The position numbers were made by a program, and so were the translations under genes. From NCBI GenBank assembly GCA_016800925.1, contig JABCPU010000272.1, positions 27,124 to 91,123 on the forward strand: DNA of 64,000 nucleotides, given 5' to 3'. Below the pieces are notes generated by a model. That model saw only the letters and a program-made list of their open reading frames with translations. It was not told the DNA's origin and made no database searches. Position 1 is the first letter of the stretch, and each line of letters opens with the position of its first letter. Below are positions 10,218 through 19,815 of this stretch, in pieces. Source of the stretch: Suillus spraguei (taxonomy: Eukaryota; Basidiomycota; Agaricomycetes; Boletales; Suillaceae).

Positions 10218-11810
10218 CAGTGGCTCAAAAAACTGTCCGCATGTTTTGACATTTTTCACTATCTATGATATTGTGTGAGAATGAACAAATTCCTCAAGGA
10301 CATACTTATACCACATTGTAGTAGGGCTTCAGGGCTTTTATTTGAGCCCTACACCGTGGGAATCGGCGGAGATATGGTGGAGATATAAGGCTTATAAAAT
10401 GATGACTCATGTGGACAGTTTTTTGAGTGTATATTAAAACTATATAAATCATGCCACTATTATATAAATTATAAAGTGGTGTCATTATGTTATTTTATGA
10501 CTATATCTAACTATATAAACCAGAATATCTCATGTATCATAGTCATAATCACCATGAAAGCCATCTCCTCTGCTCAAAGAGATAATATCCTCTCTCTGTC
10601 TTATGCTGGTCTCTCTGCTCACCAAATTTCCTCTAGAACTGGAGTATGCAAGTCCACTGTGGCCAAGTTCATCAAAGAAAGCCACCCAGACAAGGAAAAC
10701 TCTTGTGGAGGACGTCCATCCAAGCTTACCTCTACTGACAAAAGGGCTATTATCCAACATATCACTACAGGAAAGGCTGATAATGCTGTCCAAGCCACCC
10801 ATTATATCAATTCCACCATCACTACCCCTGTCTCTTCACAAACTGTGAGGAATGTTCTCAAGGCAGCTCATCTCAAGGCAGTAACAAAGAAGAAAAAGCC
10901 TCTTCTCTCCATCAAACATAGGCAGAGAAGACTAGCCTTTGCCTTAGCTCATCAACACTGGACTGTAGAGGACTGGAAGCGTGTTATATGGTCAGATGAG
11001 ACCAAAATCAATAGGATTGGGTCAGATGGGAAGGTGTATGTATGGAAAAAGAAGGGAGATGGCCTAACAGACAGAGAGGTTAATGGGACTGTCAAGTTTG
11101 GAGGAGGTTCTTTAATGGTATGGGGCTGTATGGGATGGAATGGTGTGGGAATGCTTGCTGAGGTTGAGGGGAAGATGAATGCTGAGCAGTATGTGGACAT
11201 TTTAAATGACCACTTGCTGCCTAGCTTGGCAGAATCAGGGATTGATGAAGAAGATATCATTTTCCAACAGGATAATGATCCCAAGCACACATCCAGAAGA
11301 GCTAGGGAATGGTTTGAAGAACATAACATCAATGTTCTTGACTGGCCAGCACAGTCTCCTGATGTCAATGTCATTGAACATCTCTGGGGAACACTCAAGA
11401 AAAAGCTTCAAGCCTATGAAAACCCCCCTAAAGGAGTATGGGAGCTTTGGGAGAGAGTAGCAGTGGAATGGGGGAAGATCACAGCTGAGGATTGCCAGAA
11501 ATTAATTGAGAGTATGCCTAGAAGGATAGAGGCAGTAATTAAAGCCAAGGGAGGTCATACAAAATACTAGAATACCTGGTTATTACTGTAAAATACTTGA
11601 GTCAAAAAACTGTCCGCATGAGTCACCATTTTGTGAGCCTTGTATCTCCACCATATCTCCACCGATTCCCACGGTGTAGGGCTCAAATGAAAGCCCTGAA
11701 GCCATACTACAATGTGGTATAAGCATGTTTTTGAGGCATTTGTTTGTTCTCACACAATATTATAGATAGTGAAAAATGCCAAAACATGCGGACAGTTTTT
11801 TGAGCCACTG
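10218..11810 (+). mobile_element. Tc1/mariner element Tc1-A, copy 2 (1593 bp)
   Basis: Same ends, length and gene as copy 1 (564-2156), in the opposite orientation, flanked by TA at 10216-10217 and 11811-11812. Its target is the LTR-A at 9644-12008. Wherever I compared the ends and the gene, the two copies were identical, which implies very recent movement or conversion between them. Confidence 0.96.
10554..11570 (+). CDS. Tc1-type DD34E transposase (Tc1-A copy 2)
   Basis: The 338-residue translation is identical to the copy at 804-1820: helix-turn-helix N-terminus, catalytic WSDET, QQDND and NVIEHLW blocks, 34 residues between second Asp and Glu, no intron and no stop. It starts at the ATG in ACCATGA context at 10554; an in-frame ATG at 10476 would add 26 residues unlike the family. 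It is the innermost and youngest layer of the nest. Confidence 0.95.
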   Translation: MKAISSAQRDNILSLSYAGLSAHQISSRTGVCKSTVAKFIKESHPDKENSCGGRPSKLTSTDKRAIIQHITTGKADNAVQATHYINSTITTPVSSQTVRNVLKAAHLKAVTKKKKPLLSIKHRQRRLAFALAHQHWTVEDWKRVIWSDETKINRIGSDGKVYVWKKKGDGLTDREVNGTVKFGGGSLMVWGCMGWNGVGMLAEVEGKMNAEQYVDILNDHLLPSLAESGIDEEDIIFQQDNDPKHTSRRAREWFEEHNINVLDWPAQSPDVNVIEHLWGTLKKKLQAYENPPKGVWELWERVAVEWGKITAEDCQKLIESMPRRIEAVIKAKGGHTKY

Positions 11811-12515
11811 TATAAACAGCCGGAATACCGGAAACAGGAGGAATGACGAAAGGAGATAGACACGGATATACACAAGGGAGTTAAGGTGCGAGAAGTGAGC
11901 ACATTCGGATGGATGGTCCGGACAGGATCTGTGGACCGGACGGATATGGAATCAATCGGATCTGGTCGGATATGGTCGGATCTGAGATTAGAAGTATGGT
12001 ATATGACAAGCCCATCTCCTCTGCTCAAAGGGATAATATCCTTGTTCTCTGCTCCTCTGGTTTATCTACTAGGCAAATTGCTTCCAAAACTGGTCTTGGC
12101 AAGTATGATGGTATGGGACTGTACGGGGTGGAATAGAGTGGGGATTCTTTGTGAGGTAGAGGAAGGATGAATGCAGAGCAGTACATCTCCATTCTAGAGG
12201 AGTGTCTACTCAAAAGCATGCAGGAGTCAGGAATTGATGAAGAGGACATTATCTTCCAACAAGATAATGATAATGACCGCAAGCATACCTCAAAGTTGGC
12301 CACAAAATGGTTTGAAGATCATGGTATCAATGTTCTATTATGGCCAGCACAGTCTCCAGACCTCAATCCCATTGAACATCTCTGGGAATTACTCAAAAGA
12401 CTACTTGCTGCCTATCAGAATCCTCCTAAGGGGCTATTTGAACTATGGGAGAGAGTTGCAGTGGAGTGGAACAAGATTACTAAGGAGAAGTGTCAAAAAT
12501 TGATAGAGAGTATGC

Positions 12516-12985
12516 TGTCACAACCCACAAACGAATTAATGCGAGGGCAGAGACTAGGACTCAAACTAAGGTTATCACAAGAGAAGAGAGAGGAGCAAGG
12601 ACGTCTTGGATTGCTACTATGTAGATACAAGAGGTTTGAACTAAAGAACTACTACAGCGAAACTAGCTAACTATATACACATATTGAAACTGAGATGTAA
12701 ACTGAGTTTGAAACTACTAGCCAATCATAAAATAGAAATGAGAATCGTACGATGTGATAGTTGTGACATTGTTATGACATCATATTCTAGAAGGTTCTAA
12801 GATCACGTGATACTATCTTATCTTATCTTATCCGATAGCATCATAAAAGATCTCTTCATCTTCATCAGGAAGTTCAGTTATAGAAGCGGATATGGGAATT
12901 TCGATAGGATTTGGGTTTGTCTTGGGTTTAGACGCTTTAGGGAAATTGAGAAAAGAATAATGATTTGTATTTGGAATTCGTGACA
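12516..12985. mobile_element. LTR-like insert (LTR-C, 470 bp) in the Tc1-B transposase
   Basis: It splits the transposase between the codons for ESM and SRRVAAV. Its ends are inverted (TGTCAC...GTGACA) in the TG...CA style of LTRs, and it contains a TATATACACA box and no coding potential. The flanks share only ATG (TATGC before, AATGT after), so the target duplication is either eroded or not five bases. A solo LTR is the best explanation; a small DNA transposon is possible. Confidence 0.6.
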
Positions 12986-13969
12986 ATGTCTAGAAGGGTA
13001 GCAGCAGTGATTAAAGCTAAGGGAGTAACACAAAGTACTAGAATCATACAATAGTATTGGTGAAATATAAAGTCAAAAAGTGTCCGAATGAGTCATCTGA
13101 TTAGAATTACCATATCCATATCTTGCCCATATATGGTCGGATTCCCCTGGCATATATCTCAGATTCAAGCTGTGATGTAGGGCCTTCTGACATGTCTATA
13201 TACCATTGTATCATATTCAGAATCTAGCTTGCTATTATCCAATTACACAAAAATGCATAAACATTTGGACACTTTTTGAGCCACTGTATCTCCAGCTCTA
13301 CCTTCAGGTAGTCTATCTCCATTAGTTTCTAGTTAGGACTCTGTCTGAAACTAGCCTTATACATTGCTCCATACCTACATCCGGATATCCTTCAGACATC
13401 CAGATCTGATATGTGTCTACCTTTGGATACTTCGGACATAACCTTTCACCTCTGAAAATACAGGGCAATACTTGGGAAAGGGGCACAGCATACAAGCCAA
13501 AGCCCTTCAGATCCATTACCCTGTGAGTACGACCTTAACAATTGGTCCAATTTGAGCAGCAGTGTGCCAGTACTCTGACCATGCTAGTGGTGTGTGTCCA
13601 AGTCATGGGAAGCAACAATTAGCAGCCTGGGAGTGTTATCAGAATGCCACTAAGTCAGGCCTTCAACAACTGAATCAGAGTGATATTCAAGCTTCAATTT
13701 GAGTGAACAAGGTGGGTACAACACAACGAGAAACCTGCTACTACCCATGATACTGCAATTCGGGTACACAGTTTGGCCTTGGTATGCAAAATATGGTACC
13801 TTACCCTAACCCTAACACCGTGCGTTTTTCCGCACCCAAGGCAAACCTTACATGTGATCTGCACTTATGAGACAACAAATGGAATTATGCTATATGTAGG
13901 CCCATGATGCACTGGAAGAACTTCAGCAGTGTCTGAGGATTCATTGTTCCCTTCTAACATTCAAAAGAG

Positions 13970-14534
13970 AATGAATGCATGGTCAGGGTGCAAAAACTCA
14001 AGGTCAGAATGCTCTTGCTTGTGTCCACCAAAGGTGCACTGCCTGTGTGAAACAATACCAGTCGGCATGGATAGCACTCAAGGCCCTAGCTACAATCATG
14101 AAGAAGAAAGATTGACAGGGCCAGCTGCAGGAACCGGTGGACAAATTCATCAAGCCCCTCGTGGATCCATTTGCTACTGGCAAAGGAAAATGTCACATAT
14201 CATGGATGTGAATGATGGATGGTGTTGATCATGGCAATGAAGGTGACAATGACAGTAAGCACTTGTTGTGATCTATATTTTGCAAACTAATGTGCTAAAG
14301 GTGTGCAAATTGAGTAGTGTAAAAGTTGGGTGAGGGCACTGCGATGGTGAGGAGGTGGAATTACTGAGGAAAGAAATGTGTAGGGTGCTGCAATTTTTGC
14401 CTGGCAGGAAGCATGGTAGGAAGGACAGGGAAAGGGATGTATTAGGGAGTCTGCCACTGACATCAAAGGTTTATGAGCATATGCTGCCTGACAAACTAAC
14501 ATCCATTGCAGGCTCAGTGGACATTTTTGTGTCC
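13970..14534 (+). pseudogene. KDZ-type (CxC2 family) transposase, C-terminal relic
   Basis: Scattered across frames are pieces typical of the C-terminal half of Kyakuja-Dileera-Zisupton transposases of mushrooms: an Ala/Lys helix (AWIALKALATIMKK), then WVRALRW and, after a one-base shift, EEVELLRKEMCRVLQFL near 14350-14400. Several stops and shifts interrupt it. The solo LTR-A at 14535 ends the readable part. The rest of 13541-13969 shows no recognisable coding. Family assignment is from memory of motif shape. Confidence 0.6.
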
Positions 14535-15304
14535 TATTAAGGTCATACTCAAAAGGTAATGGACCCAAAGGGCTTTGGCCTCAGCTCATATGCTGTGCCC
14601 CTTTCCTGAGTATTGCCCCTTACTTCAGAAGAGAGGTATATGTCCAAAGCATCTGAAACATCCAAAGCATCTGAAGGTAGACACATGCTGGATCCAGATG
14701 TTTGAAGGTAACGGACATGGTACATCCAAAGGATATCCGGAATGTAGGTATGGAACAAGATATAAGACTAGTTTCAGACAGTGTCCTAACTAGAAACTAA
14801 TGGAAATAGACTATTCTTAAGGTAGAGTTGGAGATATAGATTATAGGAGATATTCCTAAGTCTCAGAGGTTGACTGAAGTTGCAGGGAGCTCAAGTCCAG
14901 AAGAACAGAATGAGCAGAACTAAGATGATATTCAAACTAAGGTTCTATGGAGGTTTACAAGTGGATTATATACTGTAGGTGACTGGTATGAGTAATCAAT
15001 GAGTCCAGGACCAAGGGCTATGTACAAAGTATAACAGAAGTCTATTAGTAAAAGCACAGTGGATCAGTAAGCACAAGTCGGAAATGAAACATAGGTGACA
15101 GATCAATAAGCAGAATGGAAATATACATGGCTAAAATACCAGAGACAGGAGGATTACCAAAAGGAGATAGATGCAGATATCCACAGTGGAGTTAGAGTGT
15201 GAGAAGTAGGAGGTTTCAGATGAGTGGTTCAGATAGGATCTGTGGACCAGACAGAAGCAGGATTGATCAGATCAGATCTGAGATTGGATGTATGGTATAT
15301 GACA
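14535..15304 (-). mobile_element. Solo LTR-A, diverged (770 bp)
   Basis: Aligns over its full length with the other LTR-A copies and is flanked by a perfect five-base duplication TGTCC (14530-14534 and 15305-15309). Its outer end has decayed from TG to TA (TATTAAGG). CG dinucleotides present in the younger copies are almost all TG or CA here. Confidence 0.9.
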
Positions 15305-17103
15305 TGTCCTATGGGCACCTTTTCTTTCACCAAAAGGCCTCATTGATGTGCCACCTCAATTGGTCAAGCACTCATTGCCAGACCTTACAATTCCTGACAT
15401 TCCTTAATGTGTTTCTGCCTTGTATGTGATCGCTATTTCTAGTAGTATACTTTATGTTCATGAAATTTCATCCATCACTGGCTTTCATTTGATGTTCAAG
15501 TTAAGTTGCCGAAGACTGGACTGAAAAATTAACCAAACTACTACTAATTATCTCATCCATCACTGGCTTTCATTCAGCATTGGACTTAAGTTGCCAAAGA
15601 ATGGGCTGGAAAATTGACTGAACAGCTACCAGGTAATTGGCCAGGCCATAGGCCATATAGGTCTGCTAACTAGCATATTCTAATGCATCAGAAATCAGGC
15701 TAAGTAGGATAATAAATGCATCACCTGTGACTTGTACTTAGCAGACTTGATGCATAATTGCTACAGGGACTGGTGCTCTTGTTGAAATGATCTTGAAGCT
15801 TCTCTCGAATGGCAGCTAGATTAGGAGCTTTGGCTGACATATGAAAAAGGATAATATGTTGTGCATAACATTATATACCTAAGCTGCACGATATATTTAA
15901 TCGAGTTATTTGAACTTCTGCTGACTTTTGCCACTGTGGTTGCCTTTGTTTACAAATGTTTTGTGCCAGCCGCTGGGGGAATAAAGTTTGGCTGAGTTTG
16001 AAAGGCTTGCATATTTCTGGTTTACTAAGCATGGCGCACTTGTACAGTGCAAAACGGGAAAAACCGACCTCCACCACCACAATAACACAGAACTGTTTCT
16101 ACATCACCCGATCCCATCTGATTTGTACCCAAACTGGTGGAATCGCCTCCGTTTGAACATAGCTACAAACCTATCTGGTTACTTTTTTAAAATTCCTTGA
16201 TCTCAAAAAATGACTGACTGAAATTGGGACTTCACACGCCACTAGCACCGCCACTTGCCTTATTTGGTAGCTGCTCCTCATCCCCATTGCTTGCAGCAAA
16301 GAAAAAACATGTTTGCAGCTTTCACTAGACCGTCGCAAGCATATAAAATACATGTACTTATTCGGATTTGTTCAATATAGCCATATCCATCATGATTCCT
16401 GCACTGACTTTGTGATGTGAGCGGTATTTCTTCACAGCATATTCTGCTTGTTTAGCATTAAGACCCTTCCTGCATGAGTAGAAACACTAAGAGATCAGAT
16501 GCGAATTATAGCATTGAAATTCTCACCTATAAGCATCCATATTGTGGTAAAATGCTTGAGTATGGATTTTCTTCGTCAATATAGTCTGTGTCATCAAGGT
16601 CCTTGACACAGTCAATATAATTTTTACTAAAGAATTTGCTGCCGGGAATTCATCGAGCCTGAGCCTGTCGAGCCTTCTTGTTTTTCTGTGGCATGTTTTG
16701 ACAGATTGGTGCACCAGTACATAGAATTTTTGAATTTTTCGATGGAAATTGGGACTGCTTACATAATCAATACCAAAAAAATTTATTGCAGATTCATGAT
16801 CTTTGGACCCACTTGTAGTCTAAAAATGCGAAAAAATTCCTTATCAAACCAAAATTGAGCCCACAATGGAGAGGCCTATTCTTAGTGTTTTGCACTGTAC
16901 TCTCCTTCTTCTTCAGCAAGGTTGGGAAGGAGCCTGTATCTCTACAGGATTTTGTGGTTGCTATGTGTTTTATATAACTTTCGCACTAGCTCGTCTGGGC
17001 CAAAGCGGCATTTGGCAGTGTATCATAAAATGCGGGACACTTTACATAACACCTACGGTTCATCGGACTGATTGAGACACACAAGTCTATTGACATCATA
17101 AAG
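15305..17103. other. Gene-poor stretch with a short direct repeat
   Basis: No gene supported. A direct repeat of about 73 bp with an 85-bp period occurs at 15468-15540 and 15553-15625 (both contain TCATCCATCACTGGCTTTCA), moderately diverged. A plus-strand reading of 70 residues at 15988-16200 is unrecognised. The stretch just upstream of 17104 is the promoter region of the P450 gene. Confidence 0.5.
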
Positions 17104-19181
17104 ATGGAAAATTTTATCACGAGTGCCAACTACGCTGCTGGTGTCGTTGCAGTTACGGTGTTGCTCGGCGTGTTATACAATACATCCCCCCTAGCGGGTA
17201 GGAAGGGCATCTTGCTTCCACCTGGACCTCCCGCCCGTTGGTCTTGGAGCAACGCTTTGCCTACTGTGAAGTGAGTTTTGGCAGCCTTATCAGAAGCTAA
17301 TGCAAACCGTCCGCCCAGTATTGCCCATGGACTGACTGACTTAGTTCGAGAGTATGGACCGATTGTATCGTTCCGACAAGGTAGCCAAGTGATAGTCGTC
17401 ATTGGCAGTATCGAGGTATACTACCCATACCTTTAGCTTCCTCCGACAATGACCACACATTTGCCCCTTTACCAGGCAGCCACAGACATTATGGAGAAAG
17501 AGGGTGGGTCACTGGTAGATCGACCTCGGTCTGTTGCTGCGGGTGAGATCCTCTCGAATGGAATGCGTTTACTCCTGGCTCGTTCAGGAGATCAATTCCG
17601 GCGCCTCCGAAGAGCAGTACATATCCATTTACAGCCAAAGGCGGCAGAAACATATCAACATATCCAGCGCGAGCATGCGATGGATCTTATATTGGACATG
17701 CTGAATGATCCGAAGAACCACCAGAACCACGCACATCGGTACGTCATTACAACATCTTTTTGTGGTCCGTTCATAGAAATGGTACCTCAAGGTTTGCAGT
17801 ATCGGTCATTCTTCGGGTAACTTATGGAAAGTCTGCGCCCACTGCCAACACCGCTCCCGAAGCTGTCAGTATCCGCAGAGTCATGGAACGTTTCTTGAGT
17901 ACAATTCGCCCAGGAGCTTATCTCGTCGATCGTGTACCTCTTTTGCGCTACCTGCCTGGTTACGGAAAACACCTTCATGAGTGGCATCATGACGAGCTAG
18001 AGCTATTCAGGCATCAACTCAGCCGCGTCAAGAGTGAAGTGGTGAGAAGCTTTCTGTTTCGGTAAACGCATGTCACTTATATCATGTTGTACCCAGGATC
18101 AAAACATAGCTAACCCGTCTTTTTCCAAGACTCTATTGGAGAATACAGAAGAGCATCGACTTTCTACAGATGAGATGTCATATCTCGCCGGAATACTCTT
18201 CGAGGCGGGATCTCATACGGCGAGTCATGCAACTTATTGATCTCCGCCGACTTATTCAATTTTAATTCAGACCGCTATCGGAATAACCAATATGATCATG
18301 GCTGCGGCATGCCATCCCCTGGCTCAGGCAAAGGTGCATGAAGAGCTCGATATGATCATCGGGTATGACAGAGGTATGCCAAAGGGGTACAAAGAGTTGT
18401 TGATTTCTTGATTAAATTCTTGTGGTAGCGCCGACATTTCAAGACTCAAATTCGCTCCCTCAATTGCACGCGTTCTTGTTGGAAGCTTTGCGATGGAGGC
18501 CTATCATTCCTATAGGTAGGTTTTTAATTCGAACACTCCTGCACGATGCTGACATGCGCATCAGGACTTCCCCACCGTGCAACTAAGGATATTTTTTGGG
18601 TCAGTGACTTAAATTCGTTGTAACCCTGGTTACGTTTTCATTCTGGTATGCGTGCGATTAGCAAGGATACTGCATTCCTGAGGGTGCAACAGTCTATGGG
18701 TCCCATTGGTAAGGTGTTGCCTCACGATGTGCATTGCTTCATTGAGCGCACGTCTTTAGGACTATTTCTCGCGATCCTATCGTCTTCCCAGATCCTGAAA
18801 TTTTCAACCCTCAGCGTTGGCTTGATTCCGAAGGACGCATTAAGGAAAAAATGAACTTGAAGTTCATCACATATGGCTTTGGTAGACGGTAAGTCGTGCC
18901 TACGTCGTTTTTTTCACACAGATCAATGAGTTTCACGTGCCATTGAAAGCGTATGTCCCGGTCTGCACCTTGCAGATAATTCATTGTACATTACCCTCGC
19001 ACTTCTCTTGTGGTCTTTTCGTATTGCTCAACGATCTGACGCGGACGCTCCGATCATCAACACGCACGCATTCAGTGACGCTGTTATTTCGCATTCAGCG
19101 CCATTTGAAATTGATGTAATTCCCCGGATGGAAGTTGCGAAGCTGAGAGAGATGATGACGACTGATGGGCGTATGAATTGA
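17104..19181 (+). CDS. Cytochrome P450 monooxygenase
   Basis: A heme-thiolate monooxygenase, expected in the ER membrane. I could resolve 11 exons: 17104-17270, 17319-17415, 17476-17738, 17777-18041, 18097-18219, 18271-18373, 18429-18515, 18565-18599, 18662-18708, 18760-18888, 18950-19181, giving 515 residues, the usual P450 length. Seen in order: N-terminal membrane anchor (VVAVTVLLGVLY), the proline hinge LLPPGPPA, the I-helix AGSHTT formed across an exon junction, the K-helix ExxR (EALRWRP), FNPQRW, and the heme loop YGFGRRVCPG with the cysteine ligand. Two key positions are unusual: His replaces the I-helix acid and Tyr replaces the first Phe of the heme motif. Intron 5 (18220-18270) starts with GC. 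No partner reductase or other pathway gene is adjacent, so the substrate is unknown. Confidence 0.94.
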
Positions 19182-19815
19182 AGGTATCATATGGAATTTC
19201 TGTTCAATGTCAATGCCCCTGCTGTTTCTGAGGACCCCGTATCATCAATCTGGGTATAACCAATCCTTCGTTCCATCCATGTACATAGTTTAGTCTACCA
19301 TATATAAGGAAATGGTCGGAAGCAGTCGCATCCCATGTGTGAACCGTATGTGCAGAGCGATTCCGAGCGAACGCCCACATATATGTAACTCGAATGTCAG
19401 AAGAGCTCTCGATCGAGTGTATGTGGCACTTCGCTCAGGTCTGGGCGCTCGGATAGGCGAAAGTACTTGTGTGCCCACCATTCTGATGCGATTGCACTCT
19501 TATACCAGCCTGCCCATGTGTTCTATCGCTATTCTTTGAAGTTTTCATAAGTGCTAATGACGTTTCTGAATTACCGAGTAGATTCAGCACCACTTGAAAC
19601 AGACTTTCTGTACAGCCTGAATGTCAACTGGTAACCTGAGGGGTAACCTGTCGACGCTGGGAGTTGATTTCATTTTGACCTCCATCAAGGGACAGTAGGA
19701 ATGGGTATACGAATAAAAAAAGGGTATACAAGTAAAAAAGGACAAGGAATGGGTATACGAGCAAGAAAAGACAACTGCCATAGCATGATAGCATTAAATA
19801 TCATGCAAGTGTCTT
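19182..19815. other. Intergenic, nothing recognised
   Basis: Convergent intergenic stretch between the P450 and the minus-strand membrane-protein gene; it should hold both transcript ends. A short GGGTATACGA(G/A)TAA(A/G)AAAG-like unit recurs about three times near 19690-19770. Confidence 0.5.

Larger units (their letters stand above)
9644..12008 (-). mobile_element. Solo LTR-A inside Tc1-B, containing Tc1-A copy 2
   Basis: Termini TGTTAAGACC and ATATGACA with a perfect five-base duplication AGCCC (9639-9643 and 12009-12013). Without the Tc1-A insertion the LTR is 770 bp. Because it sits in the start of the Tc1-B transposase, it entered after Tc1-B; because Tc1-A sits inside it, Tc1-A is younger still. 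Confidence 0.95.
9635..13054 (+). pseudogene. Tc1-B transposase, interrupted and internally deleted
   Basis: The first codons ATGAAGCCC stand at 9635. After the LTR-A and its duplication, coding resumes at 12009 (PISSAQRDN), giving a start nearly identical to Tc1-A. After KTGL near 12100 the frame breaks and jumps to MVWDCTGWNRVG, so the second half of the DNA-binding domain and the first catalytic Asp are missing. The second Asp (FQQDNDNDRKHTS, with a two-residue insertion) and the Glu (NPIEHLWELLK) remain. The last part (MSRRVAAVIKAKG) lies beyond the 12516-12985 insert. Inactive. Confidence 0.88.
9285..13286 (+). mobile_element. Tc1/mariner element Tc1-B, degraded and twice interrupted
   Basis: Its ends are CAGTGGCTCAAAAAAGTGTC at 9285 and the inverted counterpart at 13286, flanked by TA (9283-9284 and 13287-13288). 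Terminal repeats of about 210 bp follow the Tc1-A plan but differ in sequence (GTCCGAATG instead of GTCCGCATG). It contains a solo LTR-A (9644-12008) and a 470-bp LTR-like insert (12516-12985). Without them the element is about 1.15 kb, so roughly 0.4-0.5 kb of its transposase has also been deleted. Confidence 0.92.
8812..13540 (+). mobile_element. Old solo LTR-A, outer shell of a nested insertion cluster
   Basis: The two halves (8812-9284 and 13289-13540) together give an LTR-A of about 725 bp in the TGTCATATACC orientation, ending ...CGACCTTAACA. It is flanked by a perfect five-base duplication ATTGG (8807-8811 and 13541-13545). It is clearly older than the other copies: many CG dinucleotides of the younger LTRs are TG or CA here. 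It is interrupted by Tc1-B. Confidence 0.92.

Noticed and set aside
12516..12985. Calling the 470-bp insert a proven solo LTR
   Set aside because: Ends fit, but a five-base duplication is not intact, so it is listed only as LTR-like.
13802..13816. Telomere-like CCCTAACCCTAAC
   Set aside because: Only two units, flanked by transposon relics; too short to call an interstitial telomere or chromosome end.
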